Positions 36,767 through 44,907 are shown, numbered from the stretch's first letter. The stretch: 64,000 nt of DNA from an uncultured Gammaproteobacteria bacterium (GCA_937139475.1 CAKZQF010000133.1:42275-106274); one strand, 5' to 3'. Made by a program: numbers and translations. The notes: a model not told the origin generated them from the sequence alone.

Positions 36767-37186
36767 CTACTTAAGCACTTTTACAAACTTATCCGCAAGT
36801 TCGTGTACCTGCCCAGCCTGAGGCTCTCCTAATTTCTCGACAATCTCTTGTTGCGCTTGCTGCCAAATAGGTAGTGCCTGTTCATAAAGCGCTTTACCCG
36901 CCTCAGTTAAACTTATGTTCTTAAGGCGGCTATCATTGTCGTCTACTGATGTTTGCAGATACCCATCGCGAAACAAAGGCTTTAAGTTTCTGGTTAAAGT
37001 CGTTTGGTCTAACACCAAGATGTCCTGCAAAGCCTTATTAGTCGTTTCTTTTTTGAAAAAGACAGCACGTAATATTGAAAACTGCCCGACCTTTAAATCT
37101 ACCGCTTTCAATCTGTCTTCATAGAACTGAGTGATCAGCCTGCTGGATTTGCGCATCGCTAAATTAAAACAGTAGTCGGTATTCAT
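36767..37186 (-). CDS. MarR-family transcriptional regulator
   Basis: 139 aa, typical MarR size. Winged helix-turn-helix visible from about residue 45: FSILRAVFFKKETTNKALQDILVLDQTTLTRNLKPLFRDGYLQTSVDDNDSRLKNISLTEAG; the wing is SVDDNDSRLKNI. C-terminal helices form the dimer. A good AAGGAG site precedes the ATG. First gene of the minus-strand cluster. The 12-mer ATGCATATACAT is present before marR, before gst and before the hydrolase, so this protein is the likely repressor, responding to a phenolic or lipophilic ligand. Confidence 0.88.
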   Translation of the reverse strand: MNTDYCFNLAMRKSSRLITQFYEDRLKAVDLKVGQFSILRAVFFKKETTNKALQDILVLDQTTLTRNLKPLFRDGYLQTSVDDNDSRLKNISLTEAGKALYEQALPIWQQAQQEIVEKLGEPQAGQVHELADKFVKVLK

Positions 37187-37221
37187 AAGAGGCTCCTTAA
37201 ATGATGATTAAAATATAATAC

Positions 37222-37233
37222 ATGCATATACAT
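37222..37233 (+). promoter_or_regulatory. Shared operator-like 12-mer, marR promoter
   Basis: ATGCATATACAT, 35 bases upstream of the marR ATG, flanked to form TACAT...ATGTA dyad ends. Same motif as at 36035 and 36733. Confidence 0.6.
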
Positions 37234-37312
37234 ATGTAAAGACTTATTTAAAATTTCTTGTTAGAGTCACATAAAAAACAGATATGCAAATATCAACTGC
37301 CGCACTGCTAAA

Positions 37313-37558
37313 TTTGGCTGGCCGACTATTGCCGTTGATACCCATATATTCAGGGTCTCTAATCGTACTAAGTTAGCGATGGGAAAAAACGTCGATCTAG
37401 TTGAGAAGAAACTACTAAAAGTGGTGCCAAAAGAGTTTATGGTTGATGTACACCATTGGCTTATTTTGTTGGGCCGTTACACCTGTATCGCACGCAAGCC
37501 GCGTTGTGGCTCGTGCATCATTGAACACCTTTGTGAATACAAAGATAAAACGGAATAA
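37313..37558 (+). pseudogene. Displaced 3' end of nth, tail 1 (intact frame)
   Basis: 82 codons including the stop. Begins exactly at TTTGGCTGGCC and reads FGWPTIAVDTHIFRVSNR, then KNVDLVEKKLLKVVPKEF, HHWLILLGRYTC, IARKPRCGSCIIEHLCEYKDKTE, the standard gammaproteobacterial Nth C-terminus with the Asp and all four 4Fe-4S cysteines. Sequence upstream of TTTGG is not nth. No start codon or N-terminal half, so no product is expected. It looks like the original tail of the local nth, or of an earlier copy, pushed 7.1 kb downstream by insertion. Confidence 0.93.
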
Positions 37559-37626
37559 ATAATTGGGTATGCAGTGAACGAATAACTTTCGCTAACTGCA
37601 AACCTTTTAGGATAGAAGCTAACAAT

Positions 37627-38304
37627 TTAATCTTCTTTCAATGCATGCCTAGCGGCAATAAACCGTCTAGTCAGAAGACTACCTCCTTTAACCTCTTTTA
37701 GTTGAATGTACCAACGGGTAAACAAGACTCTAATTAACCAATAAAAAAGAATACCAATCATTAAATAAATCAGCGCATCATCATGAATAAAATCAGGCCA
37801 ACTATCTGATGTATTGGCAGAGATCGACATGACAGTGCCTAATAGCGCATAACATGTTCTCCAAGCATGCCTTGCAATCCTATGCTTTCCACAAAGACCA
37901 CCTCGTAAGATCATGTTTAGGTCCAAAAAAGCAGCCATCGCAGCTATAGTGGCATGAATAGTAAATATTGCTTTAAAGGTTGGCGAGATTGCAGTTGAAG
38001 TAAAAACATAATAAAACAGATCGACACTAATGTAAGCAATTAAAAGCATTGCGAGTACCTCAAGAATCCCTGTTGAATTCTCTTTTCTTAGGACAACCGC
38101 CCATGCGGTAATACCATAATAAAAAGTGAGCAGTGGCATAGTTAAACCCTTATTAAGCAATGCCGCACTACCTGTCATAAGTATCATAAATAGGAAAAAT
38201 AAATTTCCAGACCGGCGATGCCACATAGAGCCTTTAACAAAACTTAACGCGCCAATTCCAAACAATAACAAAAACGAACCGGAAATTATGTGAAACGTTA
38301 GCAT
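37627..38304 (-). CDS. Multi-pass membrane protein (DUF2306-like)
   Basis: 225 aa with 6-7 hydrophobic segments. The N-terminal HIISGSFLLLFGIGALSFVKGSMWHRRSGNLFF, with its conserved His in the first helix and GxxHRRxG loop, resembles DUF2306 and related small heme-like membrane proteins. A second set of helices includes FKAIFTIHATIAAMAAF and a His/Arg-rich loop (KHRIARHAWRTCYALLG). Function unknown. It is the only gene in the segment between nth tails 1 and 2. Confidence 0.7.
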   Translation of the reverse strand: MLTFHIISGSFLLLFGIGALSFVKGSMWHRRSGNLFFLFMILMTGSAALLNKGLTMPLLTFYYGITAWAVVLRKENSTGILEVLAMLLIAYISVDLFYYVFTSTAISPTFKAIFTIHATIAAMAAFLDLNMILRGGLCGKHRIARHAWRTCYALLGTVMSISANTSDSWPDFIHDDALIYLMIGILFYWLIRVLFTRWYIQLKEVKGGSLLTRRFIAARHALKED

Positions 38305-38518
38305 TTCTGTTCCTTGTGAAATGAGTTAATCAACTACATACATTCTTTATTTGTTCATAAAGTTTTAGCACAAAGCTCGAGAGTAAATAGTCAAACCAGA
38401 TTAGTAAGCAATCATAATTGTCATAATCTAATGAATCTAAAACAGCGTTACTATGTCTATGATGTTACAAAATATTATGATTAAGCCTAGAATATGCTTA
38501 CATCGATCATCGCGATAC

Positions 38519-38761
38519 TTTGGCCAGCCGATTATTGCCATTGCTCCCATCTTTTCAGGGCCTCTAACTGTACTTAGTTAGCGAGCGATAAAACGTCGAG
38601 ATAGGCGAGAAGAAACGATTAAAAGTGCTGCCAATAGAGTTTTTGGTTGATGTGCACCATTAGTTAATTTTATTAGGCCGTTACACCTGTATTGCACGCA
38701 AGACGCATTGTGGCTCTTGTATTATTGAACACCTTTGTGAATACAACGATAAACAGATTAA
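38519..38761 (+). pseudogene. Displaced 3' end of nth, tail 2 (decayed)
   Basis: Also begins at TTTGGC(C)AGCC and aligns along its length with tail 1. In-frame stops (after FGQPIIAIAPIFSGPLTVLS) and several small indels, notably where tail 1 has GCGATGGGAAAAAACG, break the frame. The 3' portion (GGCCGTTACACCTGTATTGCACGC, then ATTATTGAACACCTTTGTGAATAC in two blocks) is still nearly the same as tail 1. Older than tail 1 by its decay. Confidence 0.9.
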
Positions 38762-38799
38762 CTTACCCTAATAAAGCATGATATAAGCTTGTTCCCGCG

Positions 38800-38830
38800 G
38801 GTTGGGAACAAACTTAATCGGATAGATATT
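38800..38830. repeat. Dispersed repeat remnant, copy 3
   Basis: GTTCCC...GGGAAC hairpin followed by AAACTTAATCGGATAGATATT, matching the right arm of the 9432-9490 palindrome with two changes. The left arm is lost. It lies just after nth tail 2. Confidence 0.6.
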
Positions 38831-38833
38831 AGA

Positions 38834-39220
38834 TTACTTACAAGATTTATCCGCTAAAATTAATTGAGTTGCAGTTAAATATTTTTCACTCGAATCTCTA
38901 AGTGTCTGTTGATCAAAACGCTCAGACGCTTTATGCACTTTTTCAAGATCTACCGCGATAGTATTTAAGCCTTTTTGTAGTCTTAAAACTGCATTTTCAA
39001 GGGTATAGGTAAGTTCATGAACTTTAACCATATCCTCCGGTGTTAGATCTTTTTTACTCGCTATTGCTTGCAACTTTTGATTAAACTTAGCTAAATTATC
39101 TAGTGCAACTGTCGTATTCGGTGCATCTAGTGAAGGAAAGTGGCTATACTTTTCCTCGGCACTTGCTGCAGAAATAACTAAAAACACGCTACTAATTGCA
39201 CTAATTATCAATTTGTTCAT
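38834..39220 (-). CDS. Small exported protein (DUF6746-like)
   Basis: 128 aa with a signal peptide (cleavage after ASA near residue 21). The mature part is helical and charged: KKDLTPEDMVKVHELTYTLENAVLRLQKGLNTIAVDLEKVHKASE. From memory this LTP-(x)n-IHQLTYTLENA pattern matches a small periplasmic family (DUF6746). Function unknown; one cysteine, near the C-terminus. It is the only gene in the segment between nth tails 2 and 3. Confidence 0.7.
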   Translation of the reverse strand: MNKLIISAISSVFLVISAASAEEKYSHFPSLDAPNTTVALDNLAKFNQKLQAIASKKDLTPEDMVKVHELTYTLENAVLRLQKGLNTIAVDLEKVHKASERFDQQTLRDSSEKYLTATQLILADKSCK

Positions 39221-39614
39221 TCGATTCTCTTTAAATTGTGAAATTTTGCAAGCGTCAATGCCGCTTGCTACCTAAACATGCTATATCGGATGGGTAGACT
39301 AAGACATTTGTCCACCGCTCCGCTAACTTCATTTTTATACAAAACTATATTGATTCAGGGACAACCTCCAATGTTGTAAATCGTGCCCCACTTATCGTCC
39401 TTAAACCAAGCTAATGCGAATGATTCGTATTATTACATGTTTTTATGGATTTTGTATATGTCTTTTTAAACAAACTCAACAACAAAACTGAAACCGATAT
39501 CCCCAGCCAATAACAATCAGCATAGCTAACTTCAAGCACCAGTTTGATAAAAGGATTTATTGTTTCAATTGATACGGTTAGCAACAATTCCTGTTGATAG
39601 CCTTCGTTAAGTAT
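39221..39614. other. AT-rich gene-free stretch before nth tail 3
   Basis: About 390 bases with no credible reading frame and no clear hairpin. No sequence recognisable as nth upstream of 39615, so the junction of the oldest insertion has been eroded or lost. Confidence 0.5.
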
Positions 39615-39650
39615 TTATGCGAATATAAAGAGAAAGTCCAGCCCAAATAA
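39615..39650 (+). pseudogene. Remnant of nth 3' end, tail 3, next to gloA
   Basis: Reads [11 protein letters not shown] then stop; LCEYKEKV is the standard ending of gammaproteobacterial Nth. Only 12 codons remain. It ends 20 bases before the gloA start, the spacing expected of an nth-gloA operon, so it probably marks where the ancestral nth ended. Confidence 0.7.
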
Positions 39651-39670
39651 TATATACAAGGATCATAAAT

Positions 39671-40078
39671 ATGCGTTTTTTACACACTATGTTACGCGTA
39701 GGTAACCTAGAGCGTTCAATTGAGTTTTATACCAAAGCATTAAACATGCGCCTACTACGCCAATCAGAAAATACTGAATACCGCTATACCCTCGCCTTTC
39801 TTGGCTACGAAGAAGAATCAGCGGGTACTGTATTAGAGCTTACCTACAATTGGGATACAGACAATTATGAACACGGCAGTGCATTTGGTCATTTAGCCAT
39901 TGGCTGTGATGATATTTATGCAACAACGCAGGCATTAAGAGAATCGGGGGCAGTGATCTGCCGTGAGCCAGGCCCGGTAAAAGGAGGCTCCACAGTGATC
40001 GCTTTTGTAGAAGACCCAGACGGTTATAAAATTGAACTCATTGAAAATAAACATGCCGGCAAAGGCCTTGAGGGCTAA
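39671..40078 (+). CDS. gloA: Lactoylglutathione lyase (glyoxalase I)
   Basis: 135 aa, the normal GloA size. Converts the methylglyoxal-glutathione hemithioacetal to S-lactoylglutathione. Metal ligands of the Ni-type enzyme are visible: H5 in [11 protein letters not shown]56 in TVLELTYN, H74 in GHLAIG, E122 in YKIELIEN. The ribosome site AAGGA is 9-10 bases before ATG. In Vibrio, from memory, gloA follows nth directly; here 9.2 kb of inserted modules separate them. Confidence 0.96.
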   Translation: MRFLHTMLRVGNLERSIEFYTKALNMRLLRQSENTEYRYTLAFLGYEEESAGTVLELTYNWDTDNYEHGSAFGHLAIGCDDIYATTQALRESGAVICREPGPVKGGSTVIAFVEDPDGYKIELIENKHAGKGLEG

Positions 40079-40088
40079 CTAACGAATC

Positions 40089-40118
40089 AGAGCTGTGTAC
40101 TTTCCTTCACACAGCTCT
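40089..40118. terminator. Hairpin between gloA and nrdD
   Basis: AGAGCTGTGT (40089-40098) and ACACAGCTCT (40109-40118), a perfect 10-bp stem with a 10-base loop, between convergent genes. No T run follows; terminator-like. Confidence 0.6.
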
Positions 40119-40151
40119 AATGTATAACCAGTTTTCAGCTGATCCTCTAAA

Positions 40152-41978
40152 CTACGCGCACACACCCGTTTCATCATTAGTAACGTTAGTAGTTACCTTT
40201 GCGTTTTTACGATGATAATGACGCAAGCCATGCTCTTTTTGACGCGCTTTACTAAATGCAGTTACTCGTTTCAAATAACCAATAACTCGCGTGCCATGAT
40301 CAATATTATCACTGTTACAGGTACTGCATTGGTGGAGTGTTCGTTTGTCGATTTTTTCACACTCATTGCAAATCGTAATTTTTACATTAATACAAAAATA
40401 ATTACAGCCGGTTACCGCAGCGGCATTAAACAGTTTCACATAAGCATCAGCCGATAGGCTTTCATCAAGGTTTAAGTGAAGCGCAGAGCCACCGTCTAGG
40501 TATTGAGTCATTTCCCGGCCATGCATTACTAACTTATCTAACTCATTAGTCGTTTCATCTTCAACTAAGTAAAAATAAGAGTTATAACAGTCACGGTTAA
40601 CCTGATAGCCGTCTTTGCTGTCCCACTTGGCATTTTTCACCCCAAGATTCTCTGCTGGGACAAACTCTGTGTTGAACATATAACCAAATCTCTCTTTTGC
40701 CTGTCGGTTAGCCTGATAAATAACTTCCAATTTGTCACTCACAAACTGCTTGTATTGGGCGTTGTTACCAACCGTTAATCCGTGATATTCAGCGGCTTCA
40801 GCCATACCATTAATGCCTATCGTGAGAAATTGCTTATCTAAACTAATAAACCCGGCATCATAAACAGCAAGCGCGCCTTGAGCCTGATATTCTTCCATTA
40901 GTTTGCGATAAGCCACCTGGTATTTTTGAATTTTTTCAATCTCCTGAGCCAAATCACGGCCATCTTGAACCAGACGATTCATGTTGATAGTGATAACATT
41001 GATTGAACCAGTTGCAACGCCACCAGCGCCCAAAGTATAGGAGAATGTATTATCAGATATTTCATTACGCAGTCGGCAACAAGACGCTAATGAATCAGCA
41101 CTATCTGACAGATAAATGAAAAAGGAGTTACCGTCCGCCTTCTCTTTAGCAAGGTTATAGGCAAACTCAGTGTCTCTACACTGGCCATCTTTAGTTAACA
41201 TTGCTGCGGTAATTACTGGAAAAGTTAGTACTGACTTCTCTCGCTCAGCATTAATCCAGCCTAGAAAATAATTTTGCAGCTTATCCACCGAAGCCCATTG
41301 TGGTTTTGAGAAATCCGGGAAAACAAAATCTTCAAACATTGAATTAAAGTAGTACTTGTCAAATAGCGATATATTCCAAAACACACTTTGATAACCCCGT
41401 GCTGCCGCAGGCTGGTTAATAGCATAAACAACATGCTGTAGATGGTTATCAATGGCTTTACTGTGAGTACTTAGGTAATCATCACCAAACTCACGGCGAG
41501 CAAAGTGATCGAAATAAGTAAGAAATTCTACGGTTGCCACAGCCCCTGCAAATTGCGATGACACAGCAAAAATGAGGTTAACAAATGAGCCACAAAAAGA
41601 TTCTAAATGCTTAGGAGCTTTTGACTCTCCACCAAGTTTGGTTAAGCCATCAAGCAAAAATGGATACATACTGATTGAAGTACAATAAGGCTTTAAGCTC
41701 GTTTCGTCATGGACATAGATTTCATGGTGTTCTATTTGCCTGATATATTCATCAGCGAGTTCTTGGTCAAACTCCTGCTCAATTTTGTCATGTATAAGCG
41801 CTCGGTTTATCTGAACATAACAATCCTTTAATAATTCCGCTTCAAGCGTAGCGATATTTTTATGTGTCACATTGGCATTAGCGTCCATTTTTGAGCCATC
41901 AGCGGCATTAGATGCCGCGAAATATTGCTCGATGAACTGTTTTTTATTATTAATCTGCTGTTCGCTAAGACGTAACAT
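40152..41978 (-). CDS. nrdD: Anaerobic ribonucleoside-triphosphate reductase, without ATP-cone
   Basis: 608 aa class III ribonucleotide reductase large subunit; makes dNTPs from NTPs without oxygen using a glycyl radical. C-terminal zinc site with two CxxC pairs (CNECEK and CSTCNS) and the glycyl radical loop RVIGYLK with Gly near residue 567 are present; SCCRLRNEI holds active-site Cys. The N-terminal ATP-cone of the roughly 710-residue E. coli enzyme is missing: the protein starts directly at the core. About 40 residues follow the radical site, with a His/Lys-rich tail. nrdG follows upstream on the same strand and an FNR box precedes both. Confidence 0.93.
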   Translation of the reverse strand: MLRLSEQQINNKKQFIEQYFAASNAADGSKMDANANVTHKNIATLEAELLKDCYVQINRALIHDKIEQEFDQELADEYIRQIEHHEIYVHDETSLKPYCTSISMYPFLLDGLTKLGGESKAPKHLESFCGSFVNLIFAVSSQFAGAVATVEFLTYFDHFARREFGDDYLSTHSKAIDNHLQHVVYAINQPAAARGYQSVFWNISLFDKYYFNSMFEDFVFPDFSKPQWASVDKLQNYFLGWINAEREKSVLTFPVITAAMLTKDGQCRDTEFAYNLAKEKADGNSFFIYLSDSADSLASCCRLRNEISDNTFSYTLGAGGVATGSINVITINMNRLVQDGRDLAQEIEKIQKYQVAYRKLMEEYQAQGALAVYDAGFISLDKQFLTIGINGMAEAAEYHGLTVGNNAQYKQFVSDKLEVIYQANRQAKERFGYMFNTEFVPAENLGVKNAKWDSKDGYQVNRDCYNSYFYLVEDETTNELDKLVMHGREMTQYLDGGSALHLNLDESLSADAYVKLFNAAAVTGCNYFCINVKITICNECEKIDKRTLHQCSTCNSDNIDHGTRVIGYLKRVTAFSKARQKEHGLRHYHRKNAKVTTNVTNDETGVCA

Positions 41979-42004
41979 GTCATTTCCCTTTTAATTATTT
42001 GGTA

Positions 42005-42454
42005 TTACAAAAATAAGTGATTAAGTAAGTTGCCTGTTTTGTTATCAATAAAACGTTGATTGGTTGTTGGGCTTGATAGACCGCCTAACGATTTATCCCA
42101 ACGGCCTGTTTTATAAAAATCTAGGTGTTTAATGATCTGATCATCGACTGTATCTAGGCCTGAATAAAGACAGGTTTTCAGGCCAGAAGCTTGAGCAATA
42201 ATTAGCTTTTCAATCAAGGCGGCCTGATTCCACTCACCACCAAAAAACACGACGCAGCTGATTAGGTTCTTGTATTTCGCAAGCCACGATTTAAATCGCT
42301 GGTTTGTTAACGCTTCACCATTTCTCTCATTCCATAGCTCGGTACTATGACAACCAACACAAGCCAATTTGCAGCCGGTAATACTAAAACATAGGCTAAT
42401 TTCGTCAGGAACTTCCTGAAACACGACAGTAGGTTCAATGCAATTAAACGTCAT
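42005..42454 (-). CDS. nrdG: Anaerobic ribonucleotide reductase activating protein
   Basis: 149 aa radical-SAM activase that installs the glycyl radical in NrdD. The 4Fe-4S/SAM motif is CKLACVGCH (CxxxCxxC) at about 28-36, followed by the ELWNE block; FFGGEW is the usual GGE SAM-contact motif. Slightly shorter than the E. coli protein. First gene of the operon, 26 bases before nrdD. Confidence 0.93.
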   Translation of the reverse strand: MTFNCIEPTVVFQEVPDEISLCFSITGCKLACVGCHSTELWNERNGEALTNQRFKSWLAKYKNLISCVVFFGGEWNQAALIEKLIIAQASGLKTCLYSGLDTVDDQIIKHLDFYKTGRWDKSLGGLSSPTTNQRFIDNKTGNLLNHLFL

Positions 42455-42521
42455 AAAACACCATATTTAGTGAGTAACTACTTAATCACTACAATATATA
42501 GTGCTAAGCAAGATTTTTATG

Positions 42522-42535
42522 TTGATTTTAATCAA
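42522..42535. promoter_or_regulatory. FNR box upstream of nrdGD
   Basis: TTGATTTTAATCAA, a perfect match to the FNR consensus TTGAT-N4-ATCAA. It lies 67 bases upstream of the nrdG ATG. FNR activation under anaerobiosis fits a class III reductase. Confidence 0.85.
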
Positions 42536-42849
42536 TGCAAGGCACTTGGAGTAACTAGATGTAGTATTTATTAACTAATTTTGATCTAGATATAGTGTCT
42601 ATCGATAAGTATAGATAATGAGTTGTGTTTTCTAGAACACATTTAGCAAGGGACTACAAAGGAAAGTAAAGGCTAGCTCCGTCAAGAATTGAACAATAAC
42701 TAGTATTCAGGTTAGGTGTAAATTACGCCCTTTAAGACAAAGTCATTAAAATGCGTAATTTAATCTCTGGTGATTTTTAGGGCTCGCCCCATGGTACTTA
42801 GCTGTACTACGACAGCAAAAACAACTCGAAATTGAAACAACAAGCTCAG
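42536..42849. other. Gene-free stretch after the FNR box
   Basis: About 310 bases between the FNR site and the end of the unknown membrane-protein gene. AT-rich; no RNA gene, T-tailed hairpin or repeat recognised. Confidence 0.5.
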
Positions 42850-43572
42850 TCACACAATTTCAGATTCAATAACCGGCATATTGTATTTTCTTAATAACCG
42901 TTTAGAAACACCAACAATATTACGACGGTGATCATCGTCTAGCTTAAAGTAGTAATTAAGATTATCACTTGGGAACCATTCGAAGGCTTGGGTTTCCTTT
43001 GTAGATTCTGCATCGTATATAACAAGCTCAGAAATAAAATGAAATTCATCAAAAGGGACAACACAAAAACTTACCTGATGTTTTTCAAAAGTATGTTTAT
43101 CATGATATTCCTCGATAGCTCCATGGACCTTCGGCGTATCAGGCACAAAATAAGTATAACGTTTACCCTCTTTTAGGTTGCTTTTAACGGCTTCAAAAAT
43201 CACGTTTGTTTGCTTATTTTTTACAGACGCCCCGAGATCATTAGACATGTCCAAGGTAAAGACCCATATACTTTCAGCTGACTTCTCGATGCCCTGTAAT
43301 TGATGTTCATTAATTATTTGCCCTAATCCATTGGCTTCAATAAAGCCTTTAAGAATATCAACTTGCTTCGTATACTCTTGCTTCACTTCCAAGCGTGAGA
43401 AAATGGAAAATATAACCATTGCAATAGCAACGATAATCACCGCGTACAATGCCCCAAATAGCATATGTGTCGCGCCTACAGCATTTTGTAAATAGTCTAA
43501 AAAGAAAGCACTAACAAAAGCACAAACTGTTAGCGTCGTAATAATCCATGGGTGTTTAAGTTTCTCATTCAC
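42850..43572 (-). CDS. Membrane protein of unknown function
   Basis: 240 aa. Two N-terminal membrane segments at about 10-30 and 35-58, then a cytoplasmic domain of about 180 residues. No family recognised. Regions such as ESIWVFTLDMSNDLGASVKNKQTNVIFEAVKSNLKEGKRYTYFVPD in several pieces look like alternating strand and helix, a little like the phospholipase D-like or nucleotide-binding region seen next to predicted membrane-anchored signalling proteins, but no motif supports this. It lies alone on the minus strand, between a gene-free stretch and the SMR exporter. Confidence 0.6.
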   Translation of the reverse strand: MNEKLKHPWIITTLTVCAFVSAFFLDYLQNAVGATHMLFGALYAVIIVAIAMVIFSIFSRLEVKQEYTKQVDILKGFIEANGLGQIINEHQLQGIEKSAESIWVFTLDMSNDLGASVKNKQTNVIFEAVKSNLKEGKRYTYFVPDTPKVHGAIEEYHDKHTFEKHQVSFCVVPFDEFHFISELVIYDAESTKETQAFEWFPSDNLNYYFKLDDDHRRNIVGVSKRLLRKYNMPVIESEIV

Positions 43573-43696
43573 TTGATTTAATCCTTTATGATCGCAAAGA
43601 CCAATGCTAATAATAAGATGATCAATCCTAACGGACTCGTTGAATTACAACGTAGGCCAACTAATTAATGGAATTGGTATAAATAAAATTTTGAAA

Positions 43697-44029
43697 TTAG
43701 CTGCTTGATTCGGGCGGAGCTAACAATTTTAACCCTATAATCCCTAATATAATCAATAAAATACACATCAAGCGCTTGATATCCGCCGACTCATTAAGCC
43801 ACACAATACCAAAAATAGTGACGCCAACAGCGCCAATGCCTGTCCAAATCGCATAAGCGTTCGCTAACGGAATAGTTTTGATCGCGTAAGATAGACAAGC
43901 GATGCTGATACTCATTGTTACCAATGTAAAAACGGAAGGTCCAAGCTTAGTAAAACCATTGCTATATTTTAATCCAACGGCCCAAATGACCTCAAATATT
44001 CCCGCAATAATTAAATACCACCAGCCCAT
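43697..44029 (-). CDS. SMR family transporter, SugE/Gdx-like
   Basis: 110 aa with four membrane helices, the normal size for small multidrug resistance proteins. The membrane-embedded Glu is in IFEVIWA (E13). WAVGLKYSNGFTKLGPSVFT and AYAIWTGIGAVGV are closer to SugE/Gdx (guanidinium exporters) than to EmrE. No guanidine riboswitch motif was recognised in the 200 bases upstream. Acts as a dual-topology dimer with proton exchange. Confidence 0.85.
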   Translation of the reverse strand: MGWWYLIIAGIFEVIWAVGLKYSNGFTKLGPSVFTLVTMSISIACLSYAIKTIPLANAYAIWTGIGAVGVTIFGIVWLNESADIKRLMCILLIILGIIGLKLLAPPESSS

Positions 44030-44241
44030 AACCCACCAAATTCACTTTATATTTCAATCACATCAATTGTAATGAATTTGTTAAGTATAGGCAATAGTGT
44101 TAGTAGAGAGAGGCAGCTCAGTAGTAGTGTCTTGCAACACCAATATGACGGGGAATTAGCTTGGCTGATAACATCAAATGACGGCTAAAGGCAATCCCAG
44201 CGATTACCTTACACAACCTAGTCACTCACAACTAGCTATTT

Positions 44242-44895
44242 TTAACGAATTACAAATTGTGGGATAAAGCCAGACGCAGTAGCCATGACACGGTTATTTT
44301 CAATGTTGGTAATTCGAGTATTAACTAATACGCCGCGTTTTTCATAAATTAATGTACCACTAAGGACATGCTTGAAGTTCCCCTGTGCCATTAAGCGCTT
44401 ATTATCGCGGTTGAACACAAAATCGCCACGCTTGGTACTATCGATATAGTTGTTATTTTTTAAATCAACAACCTCATAACCAAACTGCTGCATTTCATGA
44501 AAAAACAGTTCTGCAATTTGATTCCCTAATGAACTGGCTTGACGCAAGCTGCCATCAAACTTAACAAAGGTTGCAATTGCAATATCTCCCATTAGTTGCT
44601 CTTTGTGCTCATTGCTTACCAACTCCATCGCCAATTGTTCAACATAATGAGCTAAGCGCTTATTATCAACTCTAGGGATGTAGCGCTGAAATTGATTATC
44701 AACAACAAACTCTGGATCCACAGCACCATTGGTGGCCGCAGGGATAGCACCGTTGTTGGCTTTTGCAAATTCGGTGATAGGGCAAGGGCTAAACTCACCT
44801 TCATCATCAAGGCATAAGCGCACATTTTCGCTAGGTCCAAGTGAGCAACCACTAAGGAGTAATAAAGAACATGCAAAGGCAATAAATCTGTTCAT
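44242..44895 (-). CDS. FlgO-like lipoprotein, paralogue 3
   Basis: 217 aa. Lipoprotein signal with lipobox LSGC at about 14-17. The C-terminal domain (residues about 80-215) has the FlgO pattern: IAIATFVKFDGSLRQASSLGNQIAELFFHEMQQFGYEVVDLK, then RGDFVFNRDNKRL and VLSGTLIYEKRGVLVNTRITNI. FlgO is an outer-membrane lipoprotein linked to Vibrio motility, but no flagellar gene is nearby. Last of three tandem paralogues. Confidence 0.85.
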   Translation of the reverse strand: MNRFIAFACSLLLLSGCSLGPSENVRLCLDDEGEFSPCPITEFAKANNGAIPAATNGAVDPEFVVDNQFQRYIPRVDNKRLAHYVEQLAMELVSNEHKEQLMGDIAIATFVKFDGSLRQASSLGNQIAELFFHEMQQFGYEVVDLKNNNYIDSTKRGDFVFNRDNKRLMAQGNFKHVLSGTLIYEKRGVLVNTRITNIENNRVMATASGFIPQFVIR

Positions 44896-44907
44896 TAATT
44901 GCTCCCC

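Noticed and set aside
30467..39650. Classical integrative element with integrase
   Set aside because: No tyrosine or serine recombinase, transposase or conjugation gene is present in the interval, so no such element is annotated even though the junction pattern suggests site-specific insertion.
44030..44241. Guanidine riboswitch before the SMR gene
   Set aside because: No paired ACGR hairpins of the mini-ykkC type or ykkC core could be recognised by eye.
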